A stretch of DNA of 64,000 nucleotides from Mucilaginibacter sp. PAMC 26640 (GTDB taxonomy: Bacteria > Bacteroidota > Bacteroidia > Sphingobacteriales > Sphingobacteriaceae). Under the pieces are notes generated by a model that saw only the letters and a program-made list of their open reading frames with translations, was not told the DNA's origin and ran no database searches. A program made the position numbers and the translations under genes. The stretch is from NCBI GenBank assembly GCA_001596135.1, contig CP014773.1, forward strand, positions 3,472,001 through 3,536,000, written 5' to 3'. Shown in pieces: positions 45,361 to 54,189 of the stretch. Every line of letters starts with the position of its first letter. The stretch's first letter is position 1.

Positions 45361-46587
45361 TCAAAATGCGACGCCTTTCTCCTTAAGGCCCTTTACTAAT
45401 AATTCCTTAATATCGGAAATTCTGTGCTCCCAAGTATTATCTGCGGCAATATTTATTCTTTGCTGTACCTTTTCCGGTGCTTTTGCATCTGCCAGGGCTA
45501 TATTTAAAGCAGCAGAGAACTCGTCTGCTGTGCGGCAGTAGGGTACAAGCCCGGCGGTAAAATTATGCAGATCATCATTGAAATTGGTAGATACGACTGG
45601 TTTGCCTGCTCCCAGGTACTCAAATAGTTTGAGCGGAAATATATTAGCGCTAACTTCATCCTTTTTAAAAGGGATGATGCACACATCAAAGCCTTTTAAA
45701 ACTGCAGGCATTTGCTCATACGCAACAGGGCCTGGTAAATGCAGGTTTGCCGCTGCGAATTGCCCTTCTTTAATATAATCTTCATCAACAGGGCCAACAA
45801 ATACAAAGCTTTTATCCGGGTTATCACCTATTACTTGTTTGATCAAGGTGTAATCTATCCGGCGTTCAACCGCGCCAAAATAGCCTATCACCGGCTTTTT
45901 TATCCCCGATAGTATCTCCGCCAGCGACAACGAATGATCAAGTGCTTTTTGGCTGTGGGTGAGGTTTGCGGCATTGGGAACAAAGTACGAGTGCTTATTT
46001 AACAGTGCTTTCTTTCTCTGTAGTTCGCGGCTGGTGCAAATGATCATATCTACACTTTTAGCTAAAATCTGCTCGTTATTTACGCCGTGCTTCAATTGGT
46101 ATTCCTCAATTATGGGGTCTACACAGTGGTATACAGCTATTGCAGGTTTTGGCTCGAGGATTTGATGAAGCTGCGGATACGAAAAGTTGTAGGAGTTGAT
46201 ATAAATATAGTTTTTAACGCCCAATTGTTTGAATACCTTTTTTAAGCGTGATGCCACCATCCACTCATTAAACTTTACGGCCATGCGATAAGCCTTTCCT
46301 TCGGGTATCGCGTTGATAGAAGGAACAGGTGGAGATATTATAATCTTGAAGTTTGGTAGATCTGATTGTATAAAGCTGTCCGCAGAGTTAAAAAAGTGTG
46401 CTTTACGTAATTGATAGGCTTTGGTATCCTTATATTTAAAATAATCTTTCCAGGTAAAGGGCCGGTCTACAAAATAAACATAATTGTCTTTTGCCAGCAG
46501 GCGCGCCATGGTGTAAATAGTAGACTCTAAACGCCCGTCGAACTGCATTTGCGAAAAAACTACGATATGTTTGCCGGTTAAAGTCAT
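45361..46587 (-). CDS. Glycosyltransferase, GT-B fold (family 4-like)
   Basis: 408 residues, cytoplasmic. The N-terminal Rossmann-like half begins GKHIVVFSQMQFDGRLES; the C-terminal donor-binding half has PVIGYFGAVERRIDYTLI (~235), FVFVGPVDEDY (~260) and CIIPFKKDEVSANIFPLKLFEYLGAGKPVVST (~315-346), where the E in LFEYL is the usual nucleotide-sugar contact. The sugar is unknown. Its ATG overlaps the flippase stop (ATGA), showing translational coupling within the operon. Confidence 0.9.
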   Translation of the reverse strand: MTLTGKHIVVFSQMQFDGRLESTIYTMARLLAKDNYVYFVDRPFTWKDYFKYKDTKAYQLRKAHFFNSADSFIQSDLPNFKIIISPPVPSINAIPEGKAYRMAVKFNEWMVASRLKKVFKQLGVKNYIYINSYNFSYPQLHQILEPKPAIAVYHCVDPIIEEYQLKHGVNNEQILAKSVDMIICTSRELQRKKALLNKHSYFVPNAANLTHSQKALDHSLSLAEILSGIKKPVIGYFGAVERRIDYTLIKQVIGDNPDKSFVFVGPVDEDYIKEGQFAAANLHLPGPVAYEQMPAVLKGFDVCIIPFKKDEVSANIFPLKLFEYLGAGKPVVSTNFNDDLHNFTAGLVPYCRTADEFSAALNIALADAKAPEKVQQRINIAADNTWEHRISDIKELLVKGLKEKGVAF

Positions 46588-47921
46588 GCACCCTGGGTCT
46601 TTGATTTATTTTTTAAATGACCAATCATCGCTTTTAGCTGGCCATAGCCTAGCGAGAATAAGTCATTTAACGTAAAATTAAGATGTTTTTTCAATTGAAG
46701 GTATCCAAATATTACTCCTGAATAATAAGTAAACAGGGACGCTATAGCTACCCCGTACAAATTGTGGAAGATGGCTATCCCGGCAAAATCTGCTATCACG
46801 TTAACGGTAAGCATCAGAAAAACCTTTAGCATATTCAAATGCGGCTTATTCAGTATATCCAGCGTAATTCCAAAAAACCTGTCGATAGGCATAATGATCA
46901 CATAACACATAAAAATCCGGAAGATATTGAACGCATCAGAATGCACGTATTTATCGCCAAATAACAACTGGATAACCAGCCCACCTAAAATACAGCCTCC
47001 AATTGCCACTGGTAAAAGCAGTACCGTTAACAGGCCGCCGTATCTTTTCATGATGTTGGCAATTTCTGGTCGGTTATCTTTTTGGGCAGCAGCGGATAAT
47101 TCTGGCAGTGCGGTAGATACAAAACTCCGCATAGGTATTTCGAAAACTTCCATGAGCCGCTGAGGAATATAATATACCCCTACCAATTTTGTAGGGAACA
47201 TTATTTTGATAATAAAAGTATCCGAACTGCGAAGCAGTGTTGACCCAAGTGAAGTACCCACACTATACTTACCAAAATTAGCCAGCTGTTTCATGGAAGC
47301 CAAAGATTTATGTCTGATACTACTCACCTTCGACCATCCGGCAAATACACATAAAAGGCTGGTAACGATATTGGTAGCAAGATAACAGTAAACTACCGAA
47401 TCAAATTTGAGCTCTTTGAGATAAATAATTATAAAGATCAGGCCTAAAAAGCCACCCTGGTTAACGATCTGTATAATAAACATTTTGTCGAAGCGCTCTT
47501 CGGCCTGCAAAATCCAGCCGGCAATGGCTGATGGCAGTGTACATATATAAATAATACCAAACCACCTAAGCGTATCTTCCAAATCGCTGTTGCTGCTTTT
47601 TAAAAACAAATAAAGGAGGAGATCGATGAACGCCAATCCAAATGTTAATATAAAGCCGACGGCCCAGGCGGAGCCAGCTATATTAGTAGCGCGATCTTTT
47701 GGTGCCCCAGCATAAAATTTTACCAGCGAGGTTTGTAAAAAACCTGTGCGGAACATATCAGCCAGCAGAAAGGTTTGTAGAAAGAAAATGTAGTTACCAA
47801 AATCAACCTCGGGTAATTTGTGTGCCAGGATGGAGAGTACCAGCATGCCGATTAGAGGCATAGCTGCACTGCTTGCCAGGTTGATCGTATGTTTGTTAAT
47901 TATCTTTTTTATAAACGACAT
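46584..47921 (-). CDS. wzx: Wzx-type oligosaccharide flippase
   Basis: 445 residues and about 12-14 hydrophobic helices in the polysaccharide-transport (MATE/MVF-like) arrangement: opening MSFIKKIINKHTINLASSAAMPLIGMLVLSILAHKLPEVDFGNYIFFLQ, with the conserved FLLADMFRTGFLQTSLVKFYAG stretch. It flips lipid-linked repeat units to the periplasm. I chose the ATG at 47921; a TTG at 47963 in the same frame would overlap the acyltransferase gene. It is coupled to the GT4 gene by a 4-base overlap. Confidence 0.9.
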   Translation of the reverse strand: MSFIKKIINKHTINLASSAAMPLIGMLVLSILAHKLPEVDFGNYIFFLQTFLLADMFRTGFLQTSLVKFYAGAPKDRATNIAGSAWAVGFILTFGLAFIDLLLYLFLKSSNSDLEDTLRWFGIIYICTLPSAIAGWILQAEERFDKMFIIQIVNQGGFLGLIFIIIYLKELKFDSVVYCYLATNIVTSLLCVFAGWSKVSSIRHKSLASMKQLANFGKYSVGTSLGSTLLRSSDTFIIKIMFPTKLVGVYYIPQRLMEVFEIPMRSFVSTALPELSAAAQKDNRPEIANIMKRYGGLLTVLLLPVAIGGCILGGLVIQLLFGDKYVHSDAFNIFRIFMCYVIIMPIDRFFGITLDILNKPHLNMLKVFLMLTVNVIADFAGIAIFHNLYGVAIASLFTYYSGVIFGYLQLKKHLNFTLNDLFSLGYGQLKAMIGHLKNKSKTQGA

Positions 47922-47934
47922 TTGGCCAATGAGC

Positions 47935-48549
47935 TTAAGCTTTTTCCCAGCTAGCGGTTTCAAAATTGTATTTTTTAATTACCCTAGCCGGGTTGCCAAC
48001 AGCCACGCTGTAAGCCGGCACATCTTTTGTAACAACACTGCCTGCGCCGATAACGGCATGTTTGCCAATGGTAACTCCTGCGGTAATTACACTGTTGGCT
48101 CCAATCCAAACATCATCCATTACGGTGATTTGGCCGGTTACCACTTTTTGTACACGCGGGGGGGTATTAATATCCTCATACCCATGGTTAAGGCCAGAAA
48201 GTACAACATTTTGCGCCATCATCACATAATTACCCAGCGTAACCGGGCCGATAATGGTATTTGACAAACCAACCCCTACGTGGTGCCCTATCAAAACGGC
48301 GCCTACGCCATTGTTAATTGCTGCGAAATCTTCCACAATGCTGTTTTCGCCCAGGGCAAAATCATTAAACGGGAAAACGTCCATCCGTGCGTATAAACCT
48401 ACTTTTGCTTTCCAGCTGCGATTATGAATAAATGGATTTAAAATCCATCTTACCCATAGCCGCGGCCGGGAATGGCCCGATCTGACGATTAGCCAGTGCG
48501 CAAATTTTTTTATACGGGGGTGAGATTTGATTACTGTAAGTAACGACAT
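47935..48549 (-). CDS. Hexapeptide-repeat acyltransferase (WcaF-like)
   Basis: 204 residues. A left-handed beta-helix of hexapeptide repeats fills ~60-190 (VGAVLIGHHVGVGLSNTIIGPVTLGNYVMMAQNVVLSG, WIGANSVITAGVTIGKHAVIGAGSVVTKDVPAYSVAVGNPARVIKK). The NHGYEDI His (~120) fits the catalytic His of acetyltransferases. It probably O-acylates the polymer; whether it could use the aminoacyl group of the co-encoded NRPS-like protein is open. Its ATG follows the polymerase stop with no gap. Confidence 0.9.
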   Translation of the reverse strand: MSLLTVIKSHPRIKKFAHWLIVRSGHSRPRLWVRWILNPFIHNRSWKAKVGLYARMDVFPFNDFALGENSIVEDFAAINNGVGAVLIGHHVGVGLSNTIIGPVTLGNYVMMAQNVVLSGLNHGYEDINTPPRVQKVVTGQITVMDDVWIGANSVITAGVTIGKHAVIGAGSVVTKDVPAYSVAVGNPARVIKKYNFETASWEKA

Positions 48550-50067
48550 CTATAAAAAGTTATTTGGCTTCGATATTGTTATGGCAGTGCCCTTCAGTTC
48601 GGCCTGCTCATTGTCATCCAATCTTTTGCATACAACAAGCAGCGCGCTTGCCATATAAAACAATATGTTTGAAGGGTATTGTACCAGCGCCTGCTGCGGA
48701 TAATTACCGATATTATAAACGAATATAGATAATATCATGGCTAAACAGTAAGTTTTGAGCTCAGGATTTTGGATAAGATAGTAGTTATTTATCCCTGTCT
48801 TCAAAATAACAAACATCAGTGTGCAAAACAAAAGCAGGCCTATCCATCCCATTTCTACGGCAACGCGTACAAAACCACTGTCTGGCGGAAACTTTGCCAG
48901 CATAGAATTAGGCGCGAATCTGCGCCCCCATATACCTACTGAACCTAAGCCGCCACCAATAGGATGTGATAGTATATATGGCTTAATACGGTGCTGATTT
49001 TCGGCCCGCACGTTGAAAGAAGCATCTTTTGAGGGATTGAACGCCGATTGAAACCTTTTGATCGTAGCATTTGATGTCGGCATAAAAATAACAACTGCCA
49101 GTAGCAATCCTGCAGAAACAACCGCCACAATGATTTTCCGGTTAAACTTTAATATGGCCAGTAGCGCCAAGGCTGCAGGCAAAAGTACATAGGCACCCCT
49201 GGTACCACTGTAAAGCATGGTAAGCAGGTAAAATGGAATAAGGCACCCTAAAAAGATTTTTTTTGCTTTGCTGATATTAAGCATGAAAAAACAGATGCAC
49301 ATGGCTGATGCCACAACCATATTATAGGAAAAGGTTACCGGATCCGGGAAAATAGCCACTTTACGTAAATGTCCGTTTATAAACAAAAAGCTTAAGCGCA
49401 ATGGATCTGAGTAGTACCAGGTTTTTTCGAAACCCATCAGGCCAAAGTTTTCCTGCTGAAAGCCTGATATGGCCGCCAGCAAACACAGAAAAAGCCAAAG
49501 CTTAAATAAGAAACGGATATATTTGATAGACCGGATCTGGTAGACAAATACAAAATACATCAACATTAAGAAGCCTACTGTTCGCACGGTATATACCCAG
49601 GCTAAAATTGAAGGCGAGGCCGGGTTTATGGCTTCGAGGAAATTGTATGCAAGCCAAATCAACACAAGGTAGCTAATCGGATTTTTAAAATAAAACCAAT
49701 TATTATCGTATTTCTTCTTAACAAAAAAGCCAAAAATGAGTAAATAGGTGAGGGCATCCAGCAAAATTCCGGATGGAGCATCAGGAGGTAAAAACTCAGA
49801 AACATAGTTTAACATGAAGGACACGACTACGAATACGGCGATGCCAAACTCCGGATAAGCGATTACTCCATAAACAACGGGTACTCCAATGATCAGAACA
49901 AGTAAGCCTGCGGCGCCAATTATTCCTGCTTTTGCAACTACCAAACTAATGATAACGGCAACAGGCAGCAACAGTAAAATCATAGTTGTGGTGCTCCAAT
50001 TGCTTATCGCTAATTTTTTGTGCAAATAGCTTCTTAGCCCTTTATTTTCTGCCTGGTTATCAATCAT
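48550..50067 (-). CDS. wzy: O-antigen ligase/Wzy-type polymerase
   Basis: 505 residues with about 11-12 hydrophobic helices, no signal peptide. A large periplasmic loop follows LLTMLYSGTRGAYVLLPAAL (~285-305), whose SGTRGAY is the O-antigen ligase (Wzy_C) signature; the loop includes HPIGGGLGSVG (~370). It polymerises repeat units in the periplasm (Wzy) or ligates them (WaaL); within this operon polymerase is more likely. It starts 15 bases after the 47-residue ORF's stop. Confidence 0.88.
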   Translation of the reverse strand: MIDNQAENKGLRSYLHKKLAISNWSTTTMILLLLPVAVIISLVVAKAGIIGAAGLLVLIIGVPVVYGVIAYPEFGIAVFVVVSFMLNYVSEFLPPDAPSGILLDALTYLLIFGFFVKKKYDNNWFYFKNPISYLVLIWLAYNFLEAINPASPSILAWVYTVRTVGFLMLMYFVFVYQIRSIKYIRFLFKLWLFLCLLAAISGFQQENFGLMGFEKTWYYSDPLRLSFLFINGHLRKVAIFPDPVTFSYNMVVASAMCICFFMLNISKAKKIFLGCLIPFYLLTMLYSGTRGAYVLLPAALALLAILKFNRKIIVAVVSAGLLLAVVIFMPTSNATIKRFQSAFNPSKDASFNVRAENQHRIKPYILSHPIGGGLGSVGIWGRRFAPNSMLAKFPPDSGFVRVAVEMGWIGLLLFCTLMFVILKTGINNYYLIQNPELKTYCLAMILSIFVYNIGNYPQQALVQYPSNILFYMASALLVVCKRLDDNEQAELKGTAITISKPNNFL

Positions 50068-50082
50068 TTTGTAACTCAGCGT

Positions 50083-50226
50083 TTATGCAAGGATCAATAT
50101 TTTAACAGCCCAGAAAAAAACACCTAGAAAAACAAAAATCACTGCTGCCTTGCGTGTTTTTTTCTCAATGGGGGTCAAGCCTTCAAACGGATCAACTTTA
50201 ATATTTGAGTTTGGCGTAATTTTCAT
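50083..50226 (-). CDS. 47-residue membrane protein, exopolysaccharide operon
   Basis: An ATG at 50224-50226 opens a 47-codon frame to the stop at 50083-50085. The product has a polar N-terminus (MKITPNSNIKVDPFEGLTPI), a basic stretch EKKTRK and one strong hydrophobic helix (AAVIFVFLGVFFWAVKILIL). It lies between the Wzc-like gene (36-base gap) and the polymerase gene (15 bases) on the same strand and fills an otherwise empty gap. The family is not recognised. Small single-pass proteins of this shape often sit beside membrane enzymes; it may tether or regulate one. Confidence 0.65.
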   Translation of the reverse strand: MKITPNSNIKVDPFEGLTPIEKKTRKAAVIFVFLGVFFWAVKILILA

Positions 50227-50262
50227 GGCAGCAATTGATTAAGCAGAATTTGGCTTAAAGTA

Positions 50263-52410
50263 TTAATTCTCCTGTACGGTAGCCTTATTGAGGATCCAGC
50301 CTGCAAATTTCGTGTCAAGGTTTTTCAAATAGGTGATATCATTTTTTTGCGTTTTAAGAACACTTTTATTCGCTTCAAAAACTGCAATCACTTTATTGGC
50401 AAATAATATCCACTCCTTTGATTTATTTAGCGTAGATAGGGCAGGTGTCTCTATAATGATGATATCATATTTGGTCTTCAATTCGTTGAACCGGCTTCTG
50501 ATAAAGTTCTCGTCGCTGACCTCTAAAAGCGTCACATCGCCGCCATGGTTTCCAAGTACCGTAGTTCCGCCGGAAAATGCCTGATAGGTATCCGGATTGT
50601 TTTTGAAATAATCTTCAATGTATAATTTTGGCTGTGCGGTAGCGGTAATAGTAGGATTGCTGAAGTTGCCATCTATCAATAATACTTTTTTGTTGATCAT
50701 GGCGTAGGAGTAAGCCAAACTCAATGCTAATACTGTTTTGCCTTCATGGTGTCCAAGGCTGGTGACTGCTAATATTTTATCTCCTTTTAATTCCTGGTCA
50801 ACTTCAAACCTTATCGAGCGGATCAGTTCCTTAAATTGCTTCATCTTATCCCTATGCTCAACATCCCATAGTTTGCGAAGATCCAATGTGCCGCCTGTAA
50901 CGGTGTTAAGGTAGCCCAGCGATGGGAGATTGGTTTGCGTAACCAATTGGCCCGGATGTTTAATGGTATCGTCGAGGAAGAACCTCACAAATAATATAAC
51001 TACGCAAAATGCAAAAGTGATCACTCCGCTCAGGATGATCAGCAACATCTTTTTAGAGGGCTCCGCGGCATCGGGCGTTGCATAATCAACCTGCCGCAAT
51101 TTAATGGAAAAAGTAGATTGCAGATTGGTTTGGTTATACTTATTCAAAACATCCAGGTATTCCTTACTGGCGATATCCAGTTCAAAATTGTAAGTTTTCA
51201 CCGTTGCATCAAATGGAACCAACCGCTGGAATTTTGCATTCAAGCCCGCCAGTGCATCATTAATTGCCCTTAAACTATACTTCGCCAAGTCCCGTGTCAC
51301 CTCCAAGGTTGCTTTTTGAGTTACCAATGCGTCTTTGCCTACTAATGGGTTTGTAAGGTATTTGTCTGACGTAAGGTTAATCTGCTGGGTAAGTTGTTTC
51401 GTTAAAGAGTCTATCTGTGCTTTATACTGCGGGGCGAAGTTGCTGCGAACATACTTATTGGTAAGGAGATGCAATTGTTCCTGCGTCTCCACCAAAGCTG
51501 TATTATATTTGTTCAGCGATGCTTCGATATAGTTACGGTCTTTTGGGTCAAATTTATTATTGATATTGCTGATGGCACCGTTGTACGAAGCTACATCTTT
51601 TTCAGCCTGTTGTTTACGGTCGCTGTAAACCATAATTTGGTCAAAGATGGACTTTGACTGCTCTTCCAGATTAATCACGCCATTCTGTATTTTGTACTGC
51701 TGCAGCTGGGCTGTTTTCTTGTTTAGTGCGTCCCGCTTTTCGGCCAAAAGTTTAGCCAGGAAATTGACGGCATCGGTTTCATTTTGCCTGATGGTGTGCG
51801 TGTAGTAGCTAATGAATTCGCGGCATAGTACGTTTACAATAAATGCGGATAGCTGAGGGTTGGCAGATTCATAACTAACCGAAATAAAATCGCTATCCTC
51901 ATCACGTATGATCTGGAGGTCTTCGCGCAGGTTGCGCTCGTCATACTTCATAGATCGGAGCAACTCATTTAGCCCGTTTTCGTCCTTATTATAAAAGTCC
52001 ATCGGCTCCATGCGCTTGAGCTTTTGGTTAAATAACGCGATGGCGTGGTTTTTTGCGCCGGCATTCATCGTCAGAAAGAGTTTACTGTAAGGCTTGAAAG
52101 GAGTGGGGCTGGTTAAATCGTGCAAAATCAGCTGGTAGGATACCTGATTTATGAGCTTTTTAAGCTTCATGATCTCTATCAGATTGCTAAAGCCTTGTGC
52201 AATTTGTTGTTCCTGTGCAGCGCTGTTGCTCTCTTTATCAAGCAAGTGGCGAGATTCATCGATGATACCTGTTGCGATCTGCGCATTTGATACATATTTA
52301 TCGGCCAGGTTTTTAACAAGGAAATAAGAAATAATTATAGTAGCAAGCGGAACAATTATCAGCAGGTTTTTATGTTTCCATAAAACTTTCAAAAAATTTG
52401 CGAACTCCAT
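50263..52410 (-). CDS. Wzc/GumC-like polysaccharide chain-length protein with degenerate kinase domain
   Basis: 715 residues. TM1 (~15-35) precedes a periplasmic Wzz region with a long coiled coil (~200-400), TM2 (~460-482) and a cytoplasmic BY-kinase-like domain (~540-710). The kinase motifs are altered: the Walker A reads TSLGHHEGKT (usual PGEGKS/T; proline and glycine both replaced by His), the Walker A' reads LLIDGNF (usual DxD, second Asp replaced by Asn) and the Walker B reads IIIETPA (usual IIDTPP). The C-terminus has no Tyr cluster. It probably controls polymer length and export without autophosphorylation. TolC-like gene is 4 bases upstream. Confidence 0.88.
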   Translation of the reverse strand: MEFANFLKVLWKHKNLLIIVPLATIIISYFLVKNLADKYVSNAQIATGIIDESRHLLDKESNSAAQEQQIAQGFSNLIEIMKLKKLINQVSYQLILHDLTSPTPFKPYSKLFLTMNAGAKNHAIALFNQKLKRMEPMDFYNKDENGLNELLRSMKYDERNLREDLQIIRDEDSDFISVSYESANPQLSAFIVNVLCREFISYYTHTIRQNETDAVNFLAKLLAEKRDALNKKTAQLQQYKIQNGVINLEEQSKSIFDQIMVYSDRKQQAEKDVASYNGAISNINNKFDPKDRNYIEASLNKYNTALVETQEQLHLLTNKYVRSNFAPQYKAQIDSLTKQLTQQINLTSDKYLTNPLVGKDALVTQKATLEVTRDLAKYSLRAINDALAGLNAKFQRLVPFDATVKTYNFELDIASKEYLDVLNKYNQTNLQSTFSIKLRQVDYATPDAAEPSKKMLLIILSGVITFAFCVVILFVRFFLDDTIKHPGQLVTQTNLPSLGYLNTVTGGTLDLRKLWDVEHRDKMKQFKELIRSIRFEVDQELKGDKILAVTSLGHHEGKTVLALSLAYSYAMINKKVLLIDGNFSNPTITATAQPKLYIEDYFKNNPDTYQAFSGGTTVLGNHGGDVTLLEVSDENFIRSRFNELKTKYDIIIIETPALSTLNKSKEWILFANKVIAVFEANKSVLKTQKNDITYLKNLDTKFAGWILNKATVQEN

Positions 52411-52413
52411 TCT

Positions 52414-53094
52414 TTATTTAACCTCTTCTAATTTAACGCCTAAAACTTCTTCAAGATTAGTTTTTGCTGTTAACATGGCCAACTCCGCCTGTACTTTAAA
52501 CCCTCCCTGCTGATATAGGCTTGTTAAGGCCTCGTTGTACACCTGGAAGGTAGTTTCATTTTTTTGGAACGAATACTTCAATTGCTTAACGGCAGTTTCT
52601 CCATCGATAATAGCTCCAGAACGTAAGCGCAATTCAGCTTGTGCCGTAAGATACTGAAAGTATAGCTTTTTTACGGTAGATTCAAGCGCAAGGTTATATT
52701 CAGCCTGCTGATATTCGGCAACTTTAACTGTTGCTTTGGCGCCACGCACAGCAAATGGGGTAGTTAAAACCTGGCCTATATTAATTGAAAACGTTAATTG
52801 GTAACCGTTAAAAAGAGTTGGCTGAATTAAGTTTATAGAGTTTTTTGGACTGTAAATATAGGATGCCGTGAAAGCGTTGAACCAACCTGCCGCTGCCTGG
52901 CTGACAGCTGCCCTAGCCACGTTGACCTGCGACTGGCGAACCTTTATCTCCGGGTAGTTCTTTTTTGCTGTAGCAATAAGTTTTTCCATAAACTGATAGT
53001 TAATATCAGGTATCATAGACTCCTGGGCACGTAACCCGGAAGTCAAAAGCATAGCTATTGCAAAAAAGCCGAATAGTTTGAATCTGATAGTCAT
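52414..53094 (-). CDS. Half-length TolC-like periplasmic/outer-membrane protein
   Basis: 226 residues, about half a normal TolC. It starts with a signal peptide (MTIRFKLFGFFAIAMLLTSGLRAQ) and has one OEP-type unit of long helices (YQFMEKLIATAKKNYPEIKVRQSQVNVARAAVSQAA) and a barrel-like hairpin (ASYIYSPKNSI, LTFSINIGQVL), ending in the coiled coil KVQAELAMLTAKTNLEEVLG. It lies 4 bases before the Wzc-like gene and 4 bases after the sugar transferase stop. Half-size TolC-like proteins could assemble into a tunnel by oligomerising with six copies. It may replace the missing Wza export protein, which is inference. Confidence 0.85.
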   Translation of the reverse strand: MTIRFKLFGFFAIAMLLTSGLRAQESMIPDINYQFMEKLIATAKKNYPEIKVRQSQVNVARAAVSQAAAGWFNAFTASYIYSPKNSINLIQPTLFNGYQLTFSINIGQVLTTPFAVRGAKATVKVAEYQQAEYNLALESTVKKLYFQYLTAQAELRLRSGAIIDGETAVKQLKYSFQKNETTFQVYNEALTSLYQQGGFKVQAELAMLTAKTNLEEVLGVKLEEVK

Positions 53095-53097
53095 AAT

Positions 53098-54189
53098 TTA
53101 AACTTTCTCTTTCTGAAACATAGCAGGAACGGTCCCGATAATTATCTTAACATCTAACCAAAAAGAATACTTCTGGGCATAAAAATTATCCAGTTTCTTC
53201 CTTTCCCTTTCGCTCATATCTTCTTTCCCACGCTTGCTTATTTGCCACAACCCAGTTAAACCTGCAGGTCCTAAGAAACGCATAGACCACTCATTAGAGG
53301 TGAGCATCTCTGCTTCGTATACAGGTAGCGGCCTGTTGCCCACTACAGACATGTCTCCTCGTAAAATATTAAATAGCTGCGGTAATTCATCCAAACTGCT
53401 ATTACGTAGAAAATTCCCCAATTTAGTTACCCTTGGGTCGTTCTTAATTTTAACGAAAGCGGATTTGGCAGTGCCGGTTTCTTCGGCAGCATACTGGTTA
53501 TTGGTAACGGCCATTTGCGCAAGCATTTGGTCAGCATCCGTACGCATTGAGCGGAATTTGTAAAAATCGAAAATTTTATAACCCGTTCCTACGCGTTTGC
53601 TTTTATAAAATACCGGGCCTTTAGAATCAAATTTAATAGCAATAGCAACTATTGCCATAACCGGCGAAAGGCCAATCAGCATCATGCTGGAGATGAAAAG
53701 ATCAAGAAACCGCTTGCCTGCTGGCATTTGGTAGGTGGTATCTACTTCCTTTGAAAGCTCCAATAATCTGGGCTTGATCAATTTAAACCTTACTAAAAAG
53801 TTCAGGCGCTCGCGCAGGTCAGAAGTGGAAAACGGATAGGTATAAAAATCATGAAGTTTCAGCTTCATGGCAGTTTGTACCAGTTTTTTATCGTTGCGGG
53901 TAGAAAGCATAACGATAATCAAACCATTCATCAGAAAATTTTTTCTTAACGCATCAACCAGTGCGAAACATTTTTCGTCCTTATCTACTTCAACTAAAAT
54001 TATATCAGGAATAGTTAAGATAGATTGATCGCCAAGATAATCTTCCAGATCTTTAAGCGTATCGTTAAAAGAAATGCGAAAGCTTTCGCCAAGATCATTT
54101 GAAATAAGGTCTTTTAATTCAAGCCCGGCATAGGCTATCCTGACCTGCGAACCTGAATTTTCGTTCCAATCAGTTGTCTGATGCATCAT
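53098..54189 (-). CDS. Initiating sugar transferase fused to a receiver-like domain
   Basis: 363 residues. Residues ~15-140 resemble a response-regulator receiver fold but lack catalytic marks: PDIILVEVDKDEK has Glu where the phospho-acceptor Asp should be, and FYTYPFSTSDL has Tyr for the usual Lys. Residues ~158-363 are a bacterial sugar transferase (KRFLDLFISSMMLIGLSPVM helix, FDSKGPVFYKSKRVG, FDFYKFRSMRTDAD, GNFLRNSSLDELPQLFNILRGDMSVVGNRP), which transfers a sugar-phosphate to undecaprenyl phosphate. The fusion replaces the usual N-terminal membrane helices. It overlaps the upstream response-regulator gene by 20 bases. Confidence 0.92.
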   Translation of the reverse strand: MMHQTTDWNENSGSQVRIAYAGLELKDLISNDLGESFRISFNDTLKDLEDYLGDQSILTIPDIILVEVDKDEKCFALVDALRKNFLMNGLIIVMLSTRNDKKLVQTAMKLKLHDFYTYPFSTSDLRERLNFLVRFKLIKPRLLELSKEVDTTYQMPAGKRFLDLFISSMMLIGLSPVMAIVAIAIKFDSKGPVFYKSKRVGTGYKIFDFYKFRSMRTDADQMLAQMAVTNNQYAAEETGTAKSAFVKIKNDPRVTKLGNFLRNSSLDELPQLFNILRGDMSVVGNRPLPVYEAEMLTSNEWSMRFLGPAGLTGLWQISKRGKEDMSERERKKLDNFYAQKYSFWLDVKIIIGTVPAMFQKEKV

